A stretch of 44,751 nucleotides of DNA from Xenococcaceae cyanobacterium MO_188.B29 (GCA_030065155.1 JASJDI010000021.1:1-44751); one strand, 5' to 3'; positions 6,704-17,881 are shown, numbered from the stretch's first letter. Made by a program: numbers and translations. Notes: generated by a model from the sequence alone, not told the origin.

Positions 6704-9382
6704 TTATCCAGCTTTAGCTACCAACTTTTCCACAATCGCAATCAATTCTTGAGGTTGAATTGGTTTACCCAAATAATCTGTTGCCCCTAATTTCATTGCT
6801 TGTTGTCTATGACGATCGCCTGTACGAGAAGTTGCCATCACTACAGGTATATCTTTTAAGGTATTATTAGATCTTACTTTCTGTAGTAATTCAAAGCCAT
6901 TAACTTTAGGCATTTCCACATCAGAAAGAATTAGATCGATTACTCCTCGATCTTGTTCTAGTTTATCGATCGCTTCTTTGCCATCTCGACAAACAATTAC
7001 TTGATACCCCACAGCAGTTAAGATCTTTTCGAGCATACGTCTGGTAGCAACGGAATCTTCTGCTATTAAAATTGTGCGTATAGTTTGAGTTCGTGTTGTT
7101 AGGGTTTGTCGATCGGTAGAAGTAGCATTCTGCTCTAAGCCTTGAGGTAAAATTACAGGTATTACTTCCCCTGTACCCAAAACCGTACAACCCGCTAGGT
7201 AAGATGGGACAGGAATAGTATCATCAAAAGGTTTAACAATTAATTTTTCTTCTTGTAGCACAGCATCAACTAAGACTACTAGTAAACCTGAAGCAGCTTT
7301 AATTACTATGCCTATTTTTGAGCGGTCTAAAGATAGAGGATTTCTGGGACAAGGTAATAAATTTGCCAGGGAAACTACAGGAAGGGTTTTTTGTTGCCAA
7401 TAGACAGTTTGCTTTTCTTCATCAGTAAAACTTAGTTCATCATAAAGTAATGTTTCGATTACACTACTGTTGGGGATAGCAATAATGCGGTTTTGTAATT
7501 GAACTAGGAACAATGACATCAAACTAAGATTGAGGGGTAGCTTCAAGGTAAAAGTTGTACCTTGGCTTAATTTAGTTTGAACTTGAAGATTGCCTCGTAA
7601 TTTACGAATTTGACTACGGACAATATCTAATCCCATTCCTCGCCCAGATATATCACTTACTTTAGCTGCCGTAGAGAAATCTGGTTGAAAAATCCAATCA
7701 ATAATCTCTTCAGGACTAAAATCATTAATAGATTTATCTAGGGGACAAATTCCTCTGTCTACAGCCTTTTGATAAACTTTTTCAATATTAATACCACCAC
7801 CATCATCTTCAATAGTAATTACTAGCTGGTTATTTTCTACTTTAGCTTTGAGGATAATCTCGGCACTTTCGGATTTTTGGCTAGCGCGACGTTCTGCTTT
7901 AGATTCGATGCCATGATCGAATGCATTATTAAGTAAATGAGTTAGAGGGGTTTGTAATTGCTCTAATAATACTTGGTCAATAGGAGTATTTTCTCCCTCA
8001 ATAATAAGGTTAACTGACTTGTCAAAACGTTGATTAAGATTGCGGATTTGAGGAATAAATCTTTTTGCCAATAGGCTAAAAGGAACTAGACGAGATTCAG
8101 TGACATTTGTATATAGTGTGTCGAGATTTTTTTGCGTTTTGTCTAAGTCTTCTGATAATTCTCGCTCAATCAAATCTAAGTCCGTACGGGTTTCTTGTAC
8201 CAGGAGCATCAATTCTTGAAAAGATTGTAAGCTAGTATGAAGCTCTGTGTAGCGATCGAGTTCCAAGGAGTCAAAACCAAGCTCTTCAGATGTTTTAGTG
8301 TTTGGTAAGAACTGATTATTATCGTTTAGAGAAGGGATAGATGATAGGTTAGTAGAACTTACCGCTAATCGATCGTATAAATTCTGTACTTGGTCACGAA
8401 TTGGCTCAAATTGTCGTGAGAGAGACCTTAAACGCCGATTAGCTTGATTAAATAGCCTTTTTTGTCGATTTAGCCTGGCTTGAGTTAAGATTAATTCCTC
8501 AATATTATTGGTCATCCCTTCTAGTTTGTGCAGGGGAATTCTTAGTTGAGATAAAACATTTTTGGGTAGCAGATCTGGCGTAGAGGCAACTTCTTTTTCT
8601 TGGTTTTCTTGTTGTTTAGACTGTTGGCTAGTCTGAGATTCTGGGACGGGATTTTCCCCTGTGAGTAGAAAGCGATCGCGATGGGAACGAATTTCCTTGA
8701 TTATCTCTGTTACTGTCGCTAAAGAAGATTCTAGATCGGATTCTACTTGTACACTCCCGATCCGTTCAATTGATTCTACCAACCAAGATAGATTAAGAGT
8801 CTCTGCTAAAAATAAACTTTCATCGACAAAATTGGCTAAAAATTGTTGAATTAACTCTGGAGGCAGATCGGGAGTTAATTCTTCGATCGCAGCAAAGGAA
8901 GTTTCTAACTCTTCGGTTAAAGTATCATTAACTAAGCTATTGTCTTGGCTTTCGGTAGAAATATCTACTTCCTCAGCAGAAGCAGAGCCAGCCAAAGCTT
9001 CCAAAGCTGAAATCAAATCTGGATTAGCTGTAACCGTGTCGTCAGTTCTTGCCTGACTTAAAATCAAAGCTACTTCGTTAACTCCTTGCTCAACCAGATT
9101 CCAACCAAAATCAACTTCCTCAATTTTGCCTTGTTGAATCCCCACTAAAACATCTTCTAGTTTATGGGCTAGTTTTTGTAAACTGTCTAGAGATGCCAAA
9201 CCCGCACCACCTTTAAGAGAATGAGCAGCCCGCAACAGAGAAGTGAAATCAGCAGCGCGATCGCCTTTTTTGATGCCATCTTCCATCATTTGCAGATATT
9301 CTGGGGCATCTTCGTCTAAAAAACACTGACGTGCTTCTTCAGTAATGGCAGCAAGAATTGAAGGATCTAACTGGGAACTCAT
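6704..9382 (-). CDS. pilL: CheA-like hybrid histidine kinase of the pilus/taxis cluster
   Basis: An 892-residue CheA-CheY hybrid. Residues 8-110 form an Hpt (P1) domain with phospho-accepting H54 in RAAHSLKGGA. Residues 170-240 are a second, Hpt-like helical stretch lacking a clear acceptor histidine. The dimerisation helices are near 285-430. The HATPase domain spans about 435-615: N box HLLNNAFDHGIES at 482-494, G1 box EDDGGGI at 525-531, G2 box GRGMGLDIV at 580-588. A CheW-like domain covers 617-755. The C-terminal receiver has D821 in SDVEMP and K873. In cyanobacteria this kinase controls type IV pili and phototaxis by receiving signals from PilJ through PilI and phosphorylating the CheY-like PilG and PilH. 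It is the last gene of the five-gene cluster and starts 98 bases after pilJ. Confidence 0.92.
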   Translation of the reverse strand: MSSQLDPSILAAITEEARQCFLDEDAPEYLQMMEDGIKKGDRAADFTSLLRAAHSLKGGAGLASLDSLQKLAHKLEDVLVGIQQGKIEEVDFGWNLVEQGVNEVALILSQARTDDTVTANPDLISALEALAGSASAEEVDISTESQDNSLVNDTLTEELETSFAAIEELTPDLPPELIQQFLANFVDESLFLAETLNLSWLVESIERIGSVQVESDLESSLATVTEIIKEIRSHRDRFLLTGENPVPESQTSQQSKQQENQEKEVASTPDLLPKNVLSQLRIPLHKLEGMTNNIEELILTQARLNRQKRLFNQANRRLRSLSRQFEPIRDQVQNLYDRLAVSSTNLSSIPSLNDNNQFLPNTKTSEELGFDSLELDRYTELHTSLQSFQELMLLVQETRTDLDLIERELSEDLDKTQKNLDTLYTNVTESRLVPFSLLAKRFIPQIRNLNQRFDKSVNLIIEGENTPIDQVLLEQLQTPLTHLLNNAFDHGIESKAERRASQKSESAEIILKAKVENNQLVITIEDDGGGINIEKVYQKAVDRGICPLDKSINDFSPEEIIDWIFQPDFSTAAKVSDISGRGMGLDIVRSQIRKLRGNLQVQTKLSQGTTFTLKLPLNLSLMSLFLVQLQNRIIAIPNSSVIETLLYDELSFTDEEKQTVYWQQKTLPVVSLANLLPCPRNPLSLDRSKIGIVIKAASGLLVVLVDAVLQEEKLIVKPFDDTIPVPSYLAGCTVLGTGEVIPVILPQGLEQNATSTDRQTLTTRTQTIRTILIAEDSVATRRMLEKILTAVGYQVIVCRDGKEAIDKLEQDRGVIDLILSDVEMPKVNGFELLQKVRSNNTLKDIPVVMATSRTGDRHRQQAMKLGATDYLGKPIQPQELIAIVEKLVAKAG

Positions 9383-9436
9383 GTTGATATTGTGTTGATT
9401 ATTAAGGAAGAAGAATTAACTAATAATTCTGAATTC

Positions 9437-9480
9437 TGAACTCCTGAACTCCTGAACTCCTGAACTTCTGAACTTCTGAA
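9437..9480. repeat. Tandem 8-bp repeat between pilJ and pilL
   Basis: TGAACTCC occurs three times in a row from 9437, then as TGAACTTC twice, running into the pilJ stop codon. Read in the transcribed (minus) direction, the units are GGAGTTCA and so each of the first three carries a Shine-Dalgarno-like GGAG. They lie 55 or more bases upstream of the pilL start, too far to act directly as its ribosome binding site. Confidence 0.85.
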
Positions 9481-11844
9481 TTAAGCCTGTAACTTAAATT
9501 GAGATACAGACTCTTGAAGAGTTTCTGCCTCTTCTACCAGAGTACGCAGGGATTTAACCACGTTTTGGGCTTCTGTGGAGTTTTCTTTGGCAATAGTCGC
9601 AATACCTGAGATTTTCTCGTTAACTTGACGAGCAGTATTAGTTTGGTCGATGGTACTGGTGGAAATAGACTGGAGATACCTATCAATTTTTTCACTGGTA
9701 TTCGCCAAGTTCTGTAAGTTTTGTTTGGTTTTACGCACTAATTCACTACCAGTGACAACCTCTGTTGTACTAGTTTCCATTCCTTGCAGTACAGCAGTTG
9801 TATCCTGTTGAATAGCCGATACTAGTTGTTGAATATCTTTGGTGGAATCGGTGATTCGATCTGCTAAACGACGAACTTCTTCTGCTACAATACGGAAACC
9901 ATCACCGTGTTCTCCTGCACGGGCTGCCTCAACAGAAGCGTTAAATGCTAGTAAGTTGGTTTTTTCGGAGATACCCGAAATAATTTCCACAATTTGGGCA
10001 ATTTCTTGGGAAGATTCTGATAATTGTTTTACTTGTTTGGACGTACTGGCAACGGTGGTTCTAATCTTTTCGATACTATCAACTGTTGAATCCATCGCAG
10101 CATCCCCTTCTTTGGCTTGAGTTAAACCTTGGCTAGCAATTTGTGCTGCTTCTTGGGCATAACCCGCTACATTTTGTACAGATTCATTAATTTCTGCAAT
10201 ACTAGATAGGGCTGAGTTAATTTCTTCTGCTTGGTTTAAAGCTGCTTCAGAAAGCTGACGTACAGAGTTTTCCCCCGCTAGAGATAATTCCCCTACTTGG
10301 TTAGAGACTGTTTGAACTTGCTGCAGCAAAGCTCTTAACCTACTCATAATAGAGTTAAAAGCATCAGCGATCGAGCCTACCGCACCTTCAGTCATCTTTG
10401 CTTTAACAGTCAAATCTCCTTTTTGTGCGCCTTCTACGTCTAGGAGCAAGTTCACTACCCCCTGTTGGAGGCGTTCTTTTTCTTGCTTTTGCTTTTTGGT
10501 TTCTGCTTCTTGGATACGAATCAAGTCTTGGATTTGTTCTGCCATCAAGTTAATGTTAGTACCCAAATCCGCTAGCTCATCTGCGCCAATCACATCCATC
10601 CGCACATCTAGTTCTCCTTGTCCTAACTTTTGTACCGTGTCAGTAGACTTAATTAAGGGTAACGTGCCTCGATAAGATAAAAAAGTTGCTAAAGCCGAAA
10701 CTGATAATACAGTCACCAAGATACCTATTTCCAGGGTCAATAATAATTGTTGCTCTACTGCAAAAGCAGCATCTTTATCTTCGGCAATAATTGCACTCCA
10801 ATTGATTTTTAGTGTATCTCCTTTTGAGGTAATGGAGCTAAAACTAATCAATTGTTCTTTTTTACTGAGTAAATCTTGACCAATTACCGTACCTGTACTT
10901 TCATTAGTTTTTATTTCTAAGACTTTAGAAAGATTGACATCTAGTTTTTTTCCTTCCCATTCTTCTTTAGATGAAAGGAAAGTTTGATTATTAGAATCAA
11001 TTAATAGATAATCAACTCGATCTTTACCATAGTTAGCAAGGAGAGTTTCTATCTTTTCTACAGGCATTCTAGCTCTCACTACTCCAATCATTTCTTTAGT
11101 ATCTTTATCGATAATTGGAGTCGCGATATAGACAGCAAAAAATCCAGATTTTTTAGAAATTCGAGGCTCACCAATGTAAGTCTTTTTACTTTCTAAGACT
11201 GCTTTAAAGTAAATGCTATCTTGGTGATTACTATTTCCACCTTCAGAATGAGCTAGAACATCTCCATTAAGATTGAAAGCAGCAATACTATTAAAAAAAG
11301 GATAGCTTTGAAGATAACCTGCAAGGATTGCGTCTTTTTGTTCTCTAGTAGTTGCATTTCTAATATTGGAATCAATCAAAATCCCCGCCTTAGAAATGAT
11401 CTGCATATCCCCATATCGTTCGTACAAAAAAAGACTAATTTTATCCGAAAGTTCAGATACACGAGCTTCTTCTAGTCCAGCAATTTGTGATTCAATCGTT
11501 TGACTGATAATATAGTAAGCTGTCCCCCCCAAAGCAACTACAGGAATAGTACTGAGGGCAATCGCCAGTCCTGTTACTTTCCATCGCAGACTTAGTTTTG
11601 ACCACCAAGAAGCATTCTCTTGCGCTGTTTGGATTGCTGCTTTTGTAGCAGTTCTTCCCGAAGAACTTTGGAGGTTGGCTAAGGCTTGTTGGGCTACTGC
11701 ACCATAGTTACCATCTCCATCTAAGGCGATAATTTCTTGATATATGGCGATCGCTTGCTCGATTTCCCCTGATTTTTCTAGGCTATTGGCTTCTAGAATT
11801 TTACCAACGCAATCTTCATTACCAGTAGTAGGTTGATTAGACAT
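9481..11844 (-). CDS. pilJ: Methyl-accepting chemotaxis protein with dCache sensor, PilJ-like
   Basis: A 787-residue chemoreceptor. Residues 15-60 look like a TPR-type helical pair, an N-terminal extension seen in cyanobacterial PilJ proteins. TM1 is at 91-113, a large extracytoplasmic dCache-type domain at 114-365 (Cache features such as DSIYFKAVLESKKTYIGEP and FAVYIATPIID), and TM2 at 367-389. Two HAMP domains follow (about 394-447 and 464-511), then the signalling domain with the conserved hairpin tip (SEKTNLLAFNASVEAARAGE, RIVAEEVRRLADR). There is no GAF domain, so it is not a bilin photoreceptor of the PixJ type; the Cache domain suggests detection of a small molecule outside the membrane. 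It would signal to PilL via PilI. Confidence 0.92.
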   Translation of the reverse strand: MSNQPTTGNEDCVGKILEANSLEKSGEIEQAIAIYQEIIALDGDGNYGAVAQQALANLQSSSGRTATKAAIQTAQENASWWSKLSLRWKVTGLAIALSTIPVVALGGTAYYIISQTIESQIAGLEEARVSELSDKISLFLYERYGDMQIISKAGILIDSNIRNATTREQKDAILAGYLQSYPFFNSIAAFNLNGDVLAHSEGGNSNHQDSIYFKAVLESKKTYIGEPRISKKSGFFAVYIATPIIDKDTKEMIGVVRARMPVEKIETLLANYGKDRVDYLLIDSNNQTFLSSKEEWEGKKLDVNLSKVLEIKTNESTGTVIGQDLLSKKEQLISFSSITSKGDTLKINWSAIIAEDKDAAFAVEQQLLLTLEIGILVTVLSVSALATFLSYRGTLPLIKSTDTVQKLGQGELDVRMDVIGADELADLGTNINLMAEQIQDLIRIQEAETKKQKQEKERLQQGVVNLLLDVEGAQKGDLTVKAKMTEGAVGSIADAFNSIMSRLRALLQQVQTVSNQVGELSLAGENSVRQLSEAALNQAEEINSALSSIAEINESVQNVAGYAQEAAQIASQGLTQAKEGDAAMDSTVDSIEKIRTTVASTSKQVKQLSESSQEIAQIVEIISGISEKTNLLAFNASVEAARAGEHGDGFRIVAEEVRRLADRITDSTKDIQQLVSAIQQDTTAVLQGMETSTTEVVTGSELVRKTKQNLQNLANTSEKIDRYLQSISTSTIDQTNTARQVNEKISGIATIAKENSTEAQNVVKSLRTLVEEAETLQESVSQFKLQA

Positions 11845-11957
11845 ATAATTTTACCTATTAGTTTGATTAATTTAATAGTTATTAGTAGAGGGGTTATGAG
11901 TTAGAGCAGAAACTAAAAACTAAAAACGAGAATCACCTAAATATGAGCAGTGAGTTG

Positions 11958-12446
11958 TTAAGCACATACAAGAGTAGATTGTTGATGTAACTGCTCTAAA
12001 AATGCTGCTGAATCTAAGATGTAGGTAATTTGGTTTTCTGTTTCTACCGCAGCAGTACATAAATTTTGTAAACTGGATGGCTCAGAAGCAGGCAAGGACT
12101 TGAGTTTACTGGATTCAACTTTTAAAAGACCCTGCAACTTCTGCACGACAAGAGCAACACGTCGTTGTGTTCCTCTAATTTGATGAGTGAGTAATACGGA
12201 AGTAAGTTTTGAGTTCAAGCGATCGCTGGTAGCATTTAAATTAACATCTAAATCAAAGAAGCGATTAGTCTCCAGTATCCACAATAAAGAACCTTTGAAG
12301 TTAACAACTCCATACCAAAAAGAAGCTACTCCTGGAACTACACAGATATCTTTCTGCTCAAACTGTGCTACTGTTGCCATATCTACCAGGGGCAAACCTA
12401 ATTGAATTGAAGTCGATAACTCTACAACAAAATATTCTTGATTCAT
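11958..12446 (-). CDS. pilI: CheW-like coupling protein
   Basis: A 162-residue single CheW domain: YFVVELSTSIQLGLPLVDMATV at the start, then FWYGVVNFKGSLLWILETNRFF (the usual G-x-NLRG region, here VVNFKGSLL), and RRVALVVQKLQGLL. CheW proteins tie chemoreceptors to the CheA kinase, here PilJ to PilL. Its position between the CheY-like gene and pilJ is the standard order in cyanobacterial pil/pix clusters. Confidence 0.88.
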   Translation of the reverse strand: MNQEYFVVELSTSIQLGLPLVDMATVAQFEQKDICVVPGVASFWYGVVNFKGSLLWILETNRFFDLDVNLNATSDRLNSKLTSVLLTHQIRGTQRRVALVVQKLQGLLKVESSKLKSLPASEPSSLQNLCTAAVETENQITYILDSAAFLEQLHQQSTLVCA

Positions 12447-12508
12447 TTTCCTATATAAGAATCCAACGTTTTGAAAAATAGCGAAAACGTTGGAGTGTCA
12501 AATAACTT

Positions 12509-12874
12509 TTAGCTAATATGCTGAACTACTTTATCTACTAAATTTTGTGGGACATAGGGTTTAGTAATGTATTCCGTACCGCCTTGGCGCAATGCCCAAA
12601 AGCGGTCAAAATCTTCAGACTTAGAACTACAAAACAAGATAGGAATTTCTTTTAACTTCTCATTTTCGCGAATTTTACGACATAGGTCTAAACCACTTTC
12701 CCCCGGCATGACGATATCTAATAAGATTAGATTAGGTGGATTGTTGTTTTGTAGCCATTTCCAGCCTGCTTCAGCATTTTCGGTTACGGCAACATGAAAA
12801 CCTGCATGAGAAAGCAAGGCAGAGATCATATTGCGTTCTGCTTGAGTATCTTCAACCACTAAAACAGTTTTCAT
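12509..12874 (-). CDS. pilH: CheY-like single-domain response regulator
   Basis: The 121-residue product starts at the ATG at 12874, preceded by a GAGGAA ribosome binding site about ten bases upstream. The frame is open to a more distant ATG at 12937, but that would add 21 hydrophobic residues absent from the family. Receiver residues are complete: E8-D9 acidic pair, D53 in LLDIVMP, S83/S84 after strand 4, K105 in TKPY. As PilH it would be phosphorylated by PilL and tune pilus motor output. It lies between pilG and pilI on the same strand. Confidence 0.9.
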   Translation of the reverse strand: MKTVLVVEDTQAERNMISALLSHAGFHVAVTENAEAGWKWLQNNNPPNLILLDIVMPGESGLDLCRKIRENEKLKEIPILFCSSKSEDFDRFWALRQGGTEYITKPYVPQNLVDKVVQHIS

Positions 12875-12985
12875 AATAATTAAATTCCTCAACAAGATAT
12901 AAATGAAAGGGGGGAAGTACAGATATATAGTTCCCAAAACTGTAATAAAAATTGTAGATTTATAACTAAATTCTCCAGAATCGAT

Positions 12986-14215
12986 CTAAACTGTTAATTT
13001 TTTAATTAATTCGATCAACTCATTAGGTTCAAAAGGTTTAGTTAAATAGTCAGTAGAACCAACAAATTTCGCTCTCATGCGATCGATAATTCCATCTCTT
13101 CCTGTCAGCATGACAATAGGAATTTCTTGAAACTTGTTAGACCGACGCAACATACTACACAAGTCATAACCATTCATAGTAGGCATATTGATATCCATCA
13201 AAATTAAGACTGGATTTTGACGAGATAACTTCTTTAAAGCTAAAGCAGGATCGAGAATATCAATGACTTGATAACCAATAGCTTCTAAAGTTAACTTGAC
13301 TTGTCTTTGCACTGTTTTACTATCATCAATACAAGCAATTACAGGAAGATTAGAAGTTCGATCATTAGTCGATGCTGGTTTTGATATTTGAGGAGAGTAA
13401 GTATTTATTCTCTGGGTAGTTGTTTTTTGAGGAGTAGAAACTTTAGAGGATACTTTTAGTTCTAATTCTTGCCAAGGTAATATTGCAAAGATATGCTCTT
13501 GGATGCAAGGTTTTAAACAATTTATCAATTTTAGGGGAGGAATATTAACTTGAGAAGCAATATAATAAAAACTATTTTTGGCAGAGAATAAACTCACTAA
13601 AGAAGAAATTTTTTGAGAATTAGTTAAATCTGCCATCTCTGGATTAGTATCTAATTTCTTCCAGAATTTATAAAATTTGAGAGTATTATCTTGAGTTAAA
13701 TGGAAACGACTAAAAGGAGAGTCAAGATAAGTTCTTACCTCATTCCAACTCTTTGCTTTTTCTTTGAGATGGAGAATTTGTAAATCTTGCCAAGAAAAAT
13801 CGGCGATCGTTGTTTTTAAGCAGTTATTTTCGACTAATTTTACTGAAGATTTATCTAGACTTAAAATTTGGGTTATGGCTTCTTGGGTAAATTTTAAGAA
13901 TAATCCTTGTAAATCTGAATCACCTAATTTGGCTTCTACTCCCCATAGACGTAACTGTTCATATTCTAGATTAGTAGGATTTAATTGTGGGCAATCTGAA
14001 TCGATTTGCAATAGTTTCCATAAATATTGGAATCGTTCTTGTTGACCAACAGTACTAGTAGCATATTGTATTTTGCCTGCGGAAAAATATATTTTCCAGC
14101 CAACAGAATGATCTTTTGTTTCGGTAAATTCAACACAACCAGACCAGGCTTGTTTTAATTTATCCTCTATAATCAACAGGGCATTTGTAAGAGTATTGTT
14201 CATGATATAACCCAA
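12986..14215 (-). CDS. pilG: PatA-like response regulator (PATAN + receiver)
   Basis: A 409-residue protein. Residues 5-250 match the PatA N-terminal (PATAN/DUF4388-type) region typical of cyanobacterial PixG/PilG proteins (WKIYFSAGKIQYATSTVG, then a helical part). A low-complexity linker spans 255-290. Residues 291-409 form a receiver with IDD acidic residues, D341 in LMDINMP, T371 (VMLTG) and K393 (TKPFEP). The start may be codon 1 or the ATG four codons later (14203); neither has a strong Shine-Dalgarno. It is the first gene of the cluster. PatA-like regulators act in pilus-based phototaxis and, in some strains, in cell-type patterning. Confidence 0.9.
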   Translation of the reverse strand: MGYIMNNTLTNALLIIEDKLKQAWSGCVEFTETKDHSVGWKIYFSAGKIQYATSTVGQQERFQYLWKLLQIDSDCPQLNPTNLEYEQLRLWGVEAKLGDSDLQGLFLKFTQEAITQILSLDKSSVKLVENNCLKTTIADFSWQDLQILHLKEKAKSWNEVRTYLDSPFSRFHLTQDNTLKFYKFWKKLDTNPEMADLTNSQKISSLVSLFSAKNSFYYIASQVNIPPLKLINCLKPCIQEHIFAILPWQELELKVSSKVSTPQKTTTQRINTYSPQISKPASTNDRTSNLPVIACIDDSKTVQRQVKLTLEAIGYQVIDILDPALALKKLSRQNPVLILMDINMPTMNGYDLCSMLRRSNKFQEIPIVMLTGRDGIIDRMRAKFVGSTDYLTKPFEPNELIELIKKLTV

Positions 14216-14358
14216 AGTAAAAGTGGCAACAAAAAAATAATCCCTCTGTATTTTTCTCCACTGTTCCTTTGTCTATAGTTCCCAGAAATATCTTGAAAAT
14301 CTCTAAAAATTTGGACAGTAAATTTTTTTTGTCTCTAATATTACTAAACAATTTCTGA

Positions 14359-15537
14359 TTAGAAAAAATCTGCCATCCAAGGGCGATCGCCAGAAAAGAT
14401 TAGGGTTGCTATTGCCAAGGCTTCTGGAGTTGTTTTTAGATAACCTAAACTGTGTAGTTGTCGAGGACTCAAAAAACTTGTATAAAGAGAAGCCAGACTG
14501 CGAATATCTATTTTAAAATCACCTTTTCCTCCTTGACTAACCTCTCCTCGTCCCTGAGAAACTTGCAAACAGAATTTACCATTATTAGTAGCAATTAAAT
14601 TATCACTAACATCTAAATGTAATTCTGCTTCTAATTGCAGAGGATAACCCCGCAATGATAAAGCTAAAGAAACATTAATTATGCGTAGCATCCAAATCGT
14701 TTGCCGAATGATTTTCGCAGTTTGTTCGGGTAAAAGTAGCGTAAAAGGATTAACAGACGAACCCCGCCAATTTATTCCTACGATCTCGGAGCGATGATCG
14801 CTCAAAAATGTCCACAAGCGTTTGGCAGCAGATACATCTAGCAATGCCCAGTCTCTGATCTCGATCGCTTTTTCTTTCTTGTCTCGATTTTGGATAAAAA
14901 TTATATAGCCTCTAGGTGCGTTTTCAGAGCCAATTAAATAAGCATAAATTTCTTCTTCTTGGCGTGGTTCGAGTATTCTTGACCAAATAGCAGAAGGGCG
15001 AGCTAAATTACCGTTATTTACTTGAGCCTGTTGATTATATAAATTCTCAAAAATGCTGCGATCGCTCAAACCAACTCGATGCATAGGAAGATGACGCTCT
15101 TTGAGTTGGATGCTTGCGGTTGGTAATTCCCATTGACACAAACTTCCACCTTGCTCATATCCTACTTGGCGATAGAGTACCTGAGTAGCAGGATACAGGG
15201 CAGAAATAGGGATTTCTAAGCTATGGAGTTCTTTAATTGTATTATTTAAGAGTTCTCTGGCTGCACCCTTCCCGCGAGCTTCTGGTAGTACCCCAACGGC
15301 AGCGATTCCTGCCATGGGGACAATTTTACCACCAAACCACTGTCCCATAGGCAAAATTGCCAAACCTGCGATCGCTTTTTCTCCTTGACGAAGGATGCGG
15401 AAATTTTCAGCCCCGATAAGATTGAGGTAATACTCCCAGTCGGAGGGAGAACCACCAAAGCACTGGCGAGTAATTTCCCCAAGTCGATCGATTTCTTGCG
15501 AATTAGAAAGAGAACTATAGGTGTACTGAACAGTCAT
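14359..15537 (-). CDS. Eis-like GNAT N-acetyltransferase with SCP2-like C-terminal domain
   Basis: A 392-residue protein. Residues 15-140 form a GNAT fold with the acetyl-CoA loop AAVGVLPEARGKGAARELL and the downstream tyrosine region ALYPATQVLYRQVGYEQGG. A second, diverged GNAT half occupies the middle. The C-terminal 110 residues resemble the sterol-carrier-like domain of the Eis family. Eis enzymes acetylate amines on small molecules or proteins; the substrate here is unknown. The stretch upstream, 15538-15599, is repetitive and A/T-rich. Confidence 0.82.
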   Translation of the reverse strand: MTVQYTYSSLSNSQEIDRLGEITRQCFGGSPSDWEYYLNLIGAENFRILRQGEKAIAGLAILPMGQWFGGKIVPMAGIAAVGVLPEARGKGAARELLNNTIKELHSLEIPISALYPATQVLYRQVGYEQGGSLCQWELPTASIQLKERHLPMHRVGLSDRSIFENLYNQQAQVNNGNLARPSAIWSRILEPRQEEEIYAYLIGSENAPRGYIIFIQNRDKKEKAIEIRDWALLDVSAAKRLWTFLSDHRSEIVGINWRGSSVNPFTLLLPEQTAKIIRQTIWMLRIINVSLALSLRGYPLQLEAELHLDVSDNLIATNNGKFCLQVSQGRGEVSQGGKGDFKIDIRSLASLYTSFLSPRQLHSLGYLKTTPEALAIATLIFSGDRPWMADFF

Positions 15538-15599
15538 AATTATTTTGTCTTTTGTTTTTCGTAACTAATAATCAATGACCAATGACTAACAACTAACAA

Positions 15600-16223
15600 C
15601 TATCTACCAAGCCAACCTCTAATCATATCTAACAAACTCGAACCACCCCAGACAAGAGCTACTAAAATTGAAATAGATAAAATAGCACCGCAAAGACAAA
15701 TCACTAATCCAGCAAGACTAATTGCCCCATCATCTTCCATTAAGCCAAAGCCTGTCACAAAAATACCGATCGCGGGTAAAGTATTTGTACCAGGAATAGG
15801 TATCATCATGGAAATAGACATCAGCGCGATCGCAGTTCCAATAAAAATTTGTCCTGGTACACTAGTGCAAATGCCAGTAAGACGAGGTTGAGTTAAAGCT
15901 TCAATTCTCTGCAACCAAGGAATAGCTGCTTTAATAAAACCTTGGGTTGTTTCTAATTTAAGCGAGCTATTCATCATTTTTGCTGGCAACCAAGGGCGTT
16001 GGCGACCAATAACAAGCTGAACTGCCAAGAAGAAAATTACAATAGCAAAAGGAATAGAGTAACCTGTTGCTGGTATTGGTAAAGCAGAAGGAATGGCAAT
16101 TAACACAAATAGAAAGCCAAAGGTTCTTTCTCCTGCCAAAGACAAAATTTCCGCCAGAGTTACTTTAGGTTGTCTTTCTTCTTCAAAAAAATAACGATTT
16201 AGTTCAACAGATAGTTTAGCCAT
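15600..16223 (-). CDS. exoD: ExoD-family membrane protein
   Basis: A 207-residue protein matching the ExoD family: AEILSLAGERTFGFLFVLIAIPSALPIPATGYSIPF, then PWLPAKMMNSS, and several hydrophobic helices at roughly 35-50, 55-75, 125-150 and 165-195. ExoD was named for an effect on exopolysaccharide production in rhizobia; its biochemical role is not established. It shares the strand with the acetyltransferase gene, whose start lies 62 bases downstream, so the two may be co-transcribed. Confidence 0.85.
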   Translation of the reverse strand: MAKLSVELNRYFFEEERQPKVTLAEILSLAGERTFGFLFVLIAIPSALPIPATGYSIPFAIVIFFLAVQLVIGRQRPWLPAKMMNSSLKLETTQGFIKAAIPWLQRIEALTQPRLTGICTSVPGQIFIGTAIALMSISMMIPIPGTNTLPAIGIFVTGFGLMEDDGAISLAGLVICLCGAILSISILVALVWGGSSLLDMIRGWLGR

Positions 16224-16269
16224 TTAGTGTAAAAAATATTTTATCAACCATTTATATATCATTAAAAGC

Positions 16270-16295
16270 AAAAAAAAGAGTGGGACTCTGCCCAC
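16270..16295 (-). terminator. Intrinsic terminator downstream of ahcY
   Basis: On the minus strand GTGGG-CAGAGT-CCCAC is followed by TC and eight T, a compact rho-independent terminator. It lies about 200 bases beyond the ahcY stop codon and upstream of exoD, so it probably separates the two. The same CTCTGCCCACCC sequence recurs at about 16443-16455, suggesting part of it is a repeat. Confidence 0.6.
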
Positions 16296-16492
16296 CCTCA
16301 CAAGGGTATGATTTCAAGATTTAATGGTTAAGATAGGCAGAGGGGGAAGGGGAAGCATAGGGAGCAAGGGGAGAAAACCTTGTTTTTTTCCTTCTAATTA
16401 AAGTAATAATTTACTACTTTATTAAAAACATACACCTGGAAGCTCTGCCCACCCCAAATACAAGCTAAGAGCTAAAAGCTGATAGCTAAAAA

Positions 16493-17881
<1,389 letters not shown>

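Noticed and set aside
9481-11844. PixJ-type bilin photoreceptor
   Set aside because: No GAF domain or chromophore-binding cysteine context; the sensory part looks like dCache.
12875-12937. Longer pilH start with a hydrophobic N-terminus
   Set aside because: The internal ATG at 12874 has a GAGGAA ribosome binding site and gives the standard CheY-like N-terminus.
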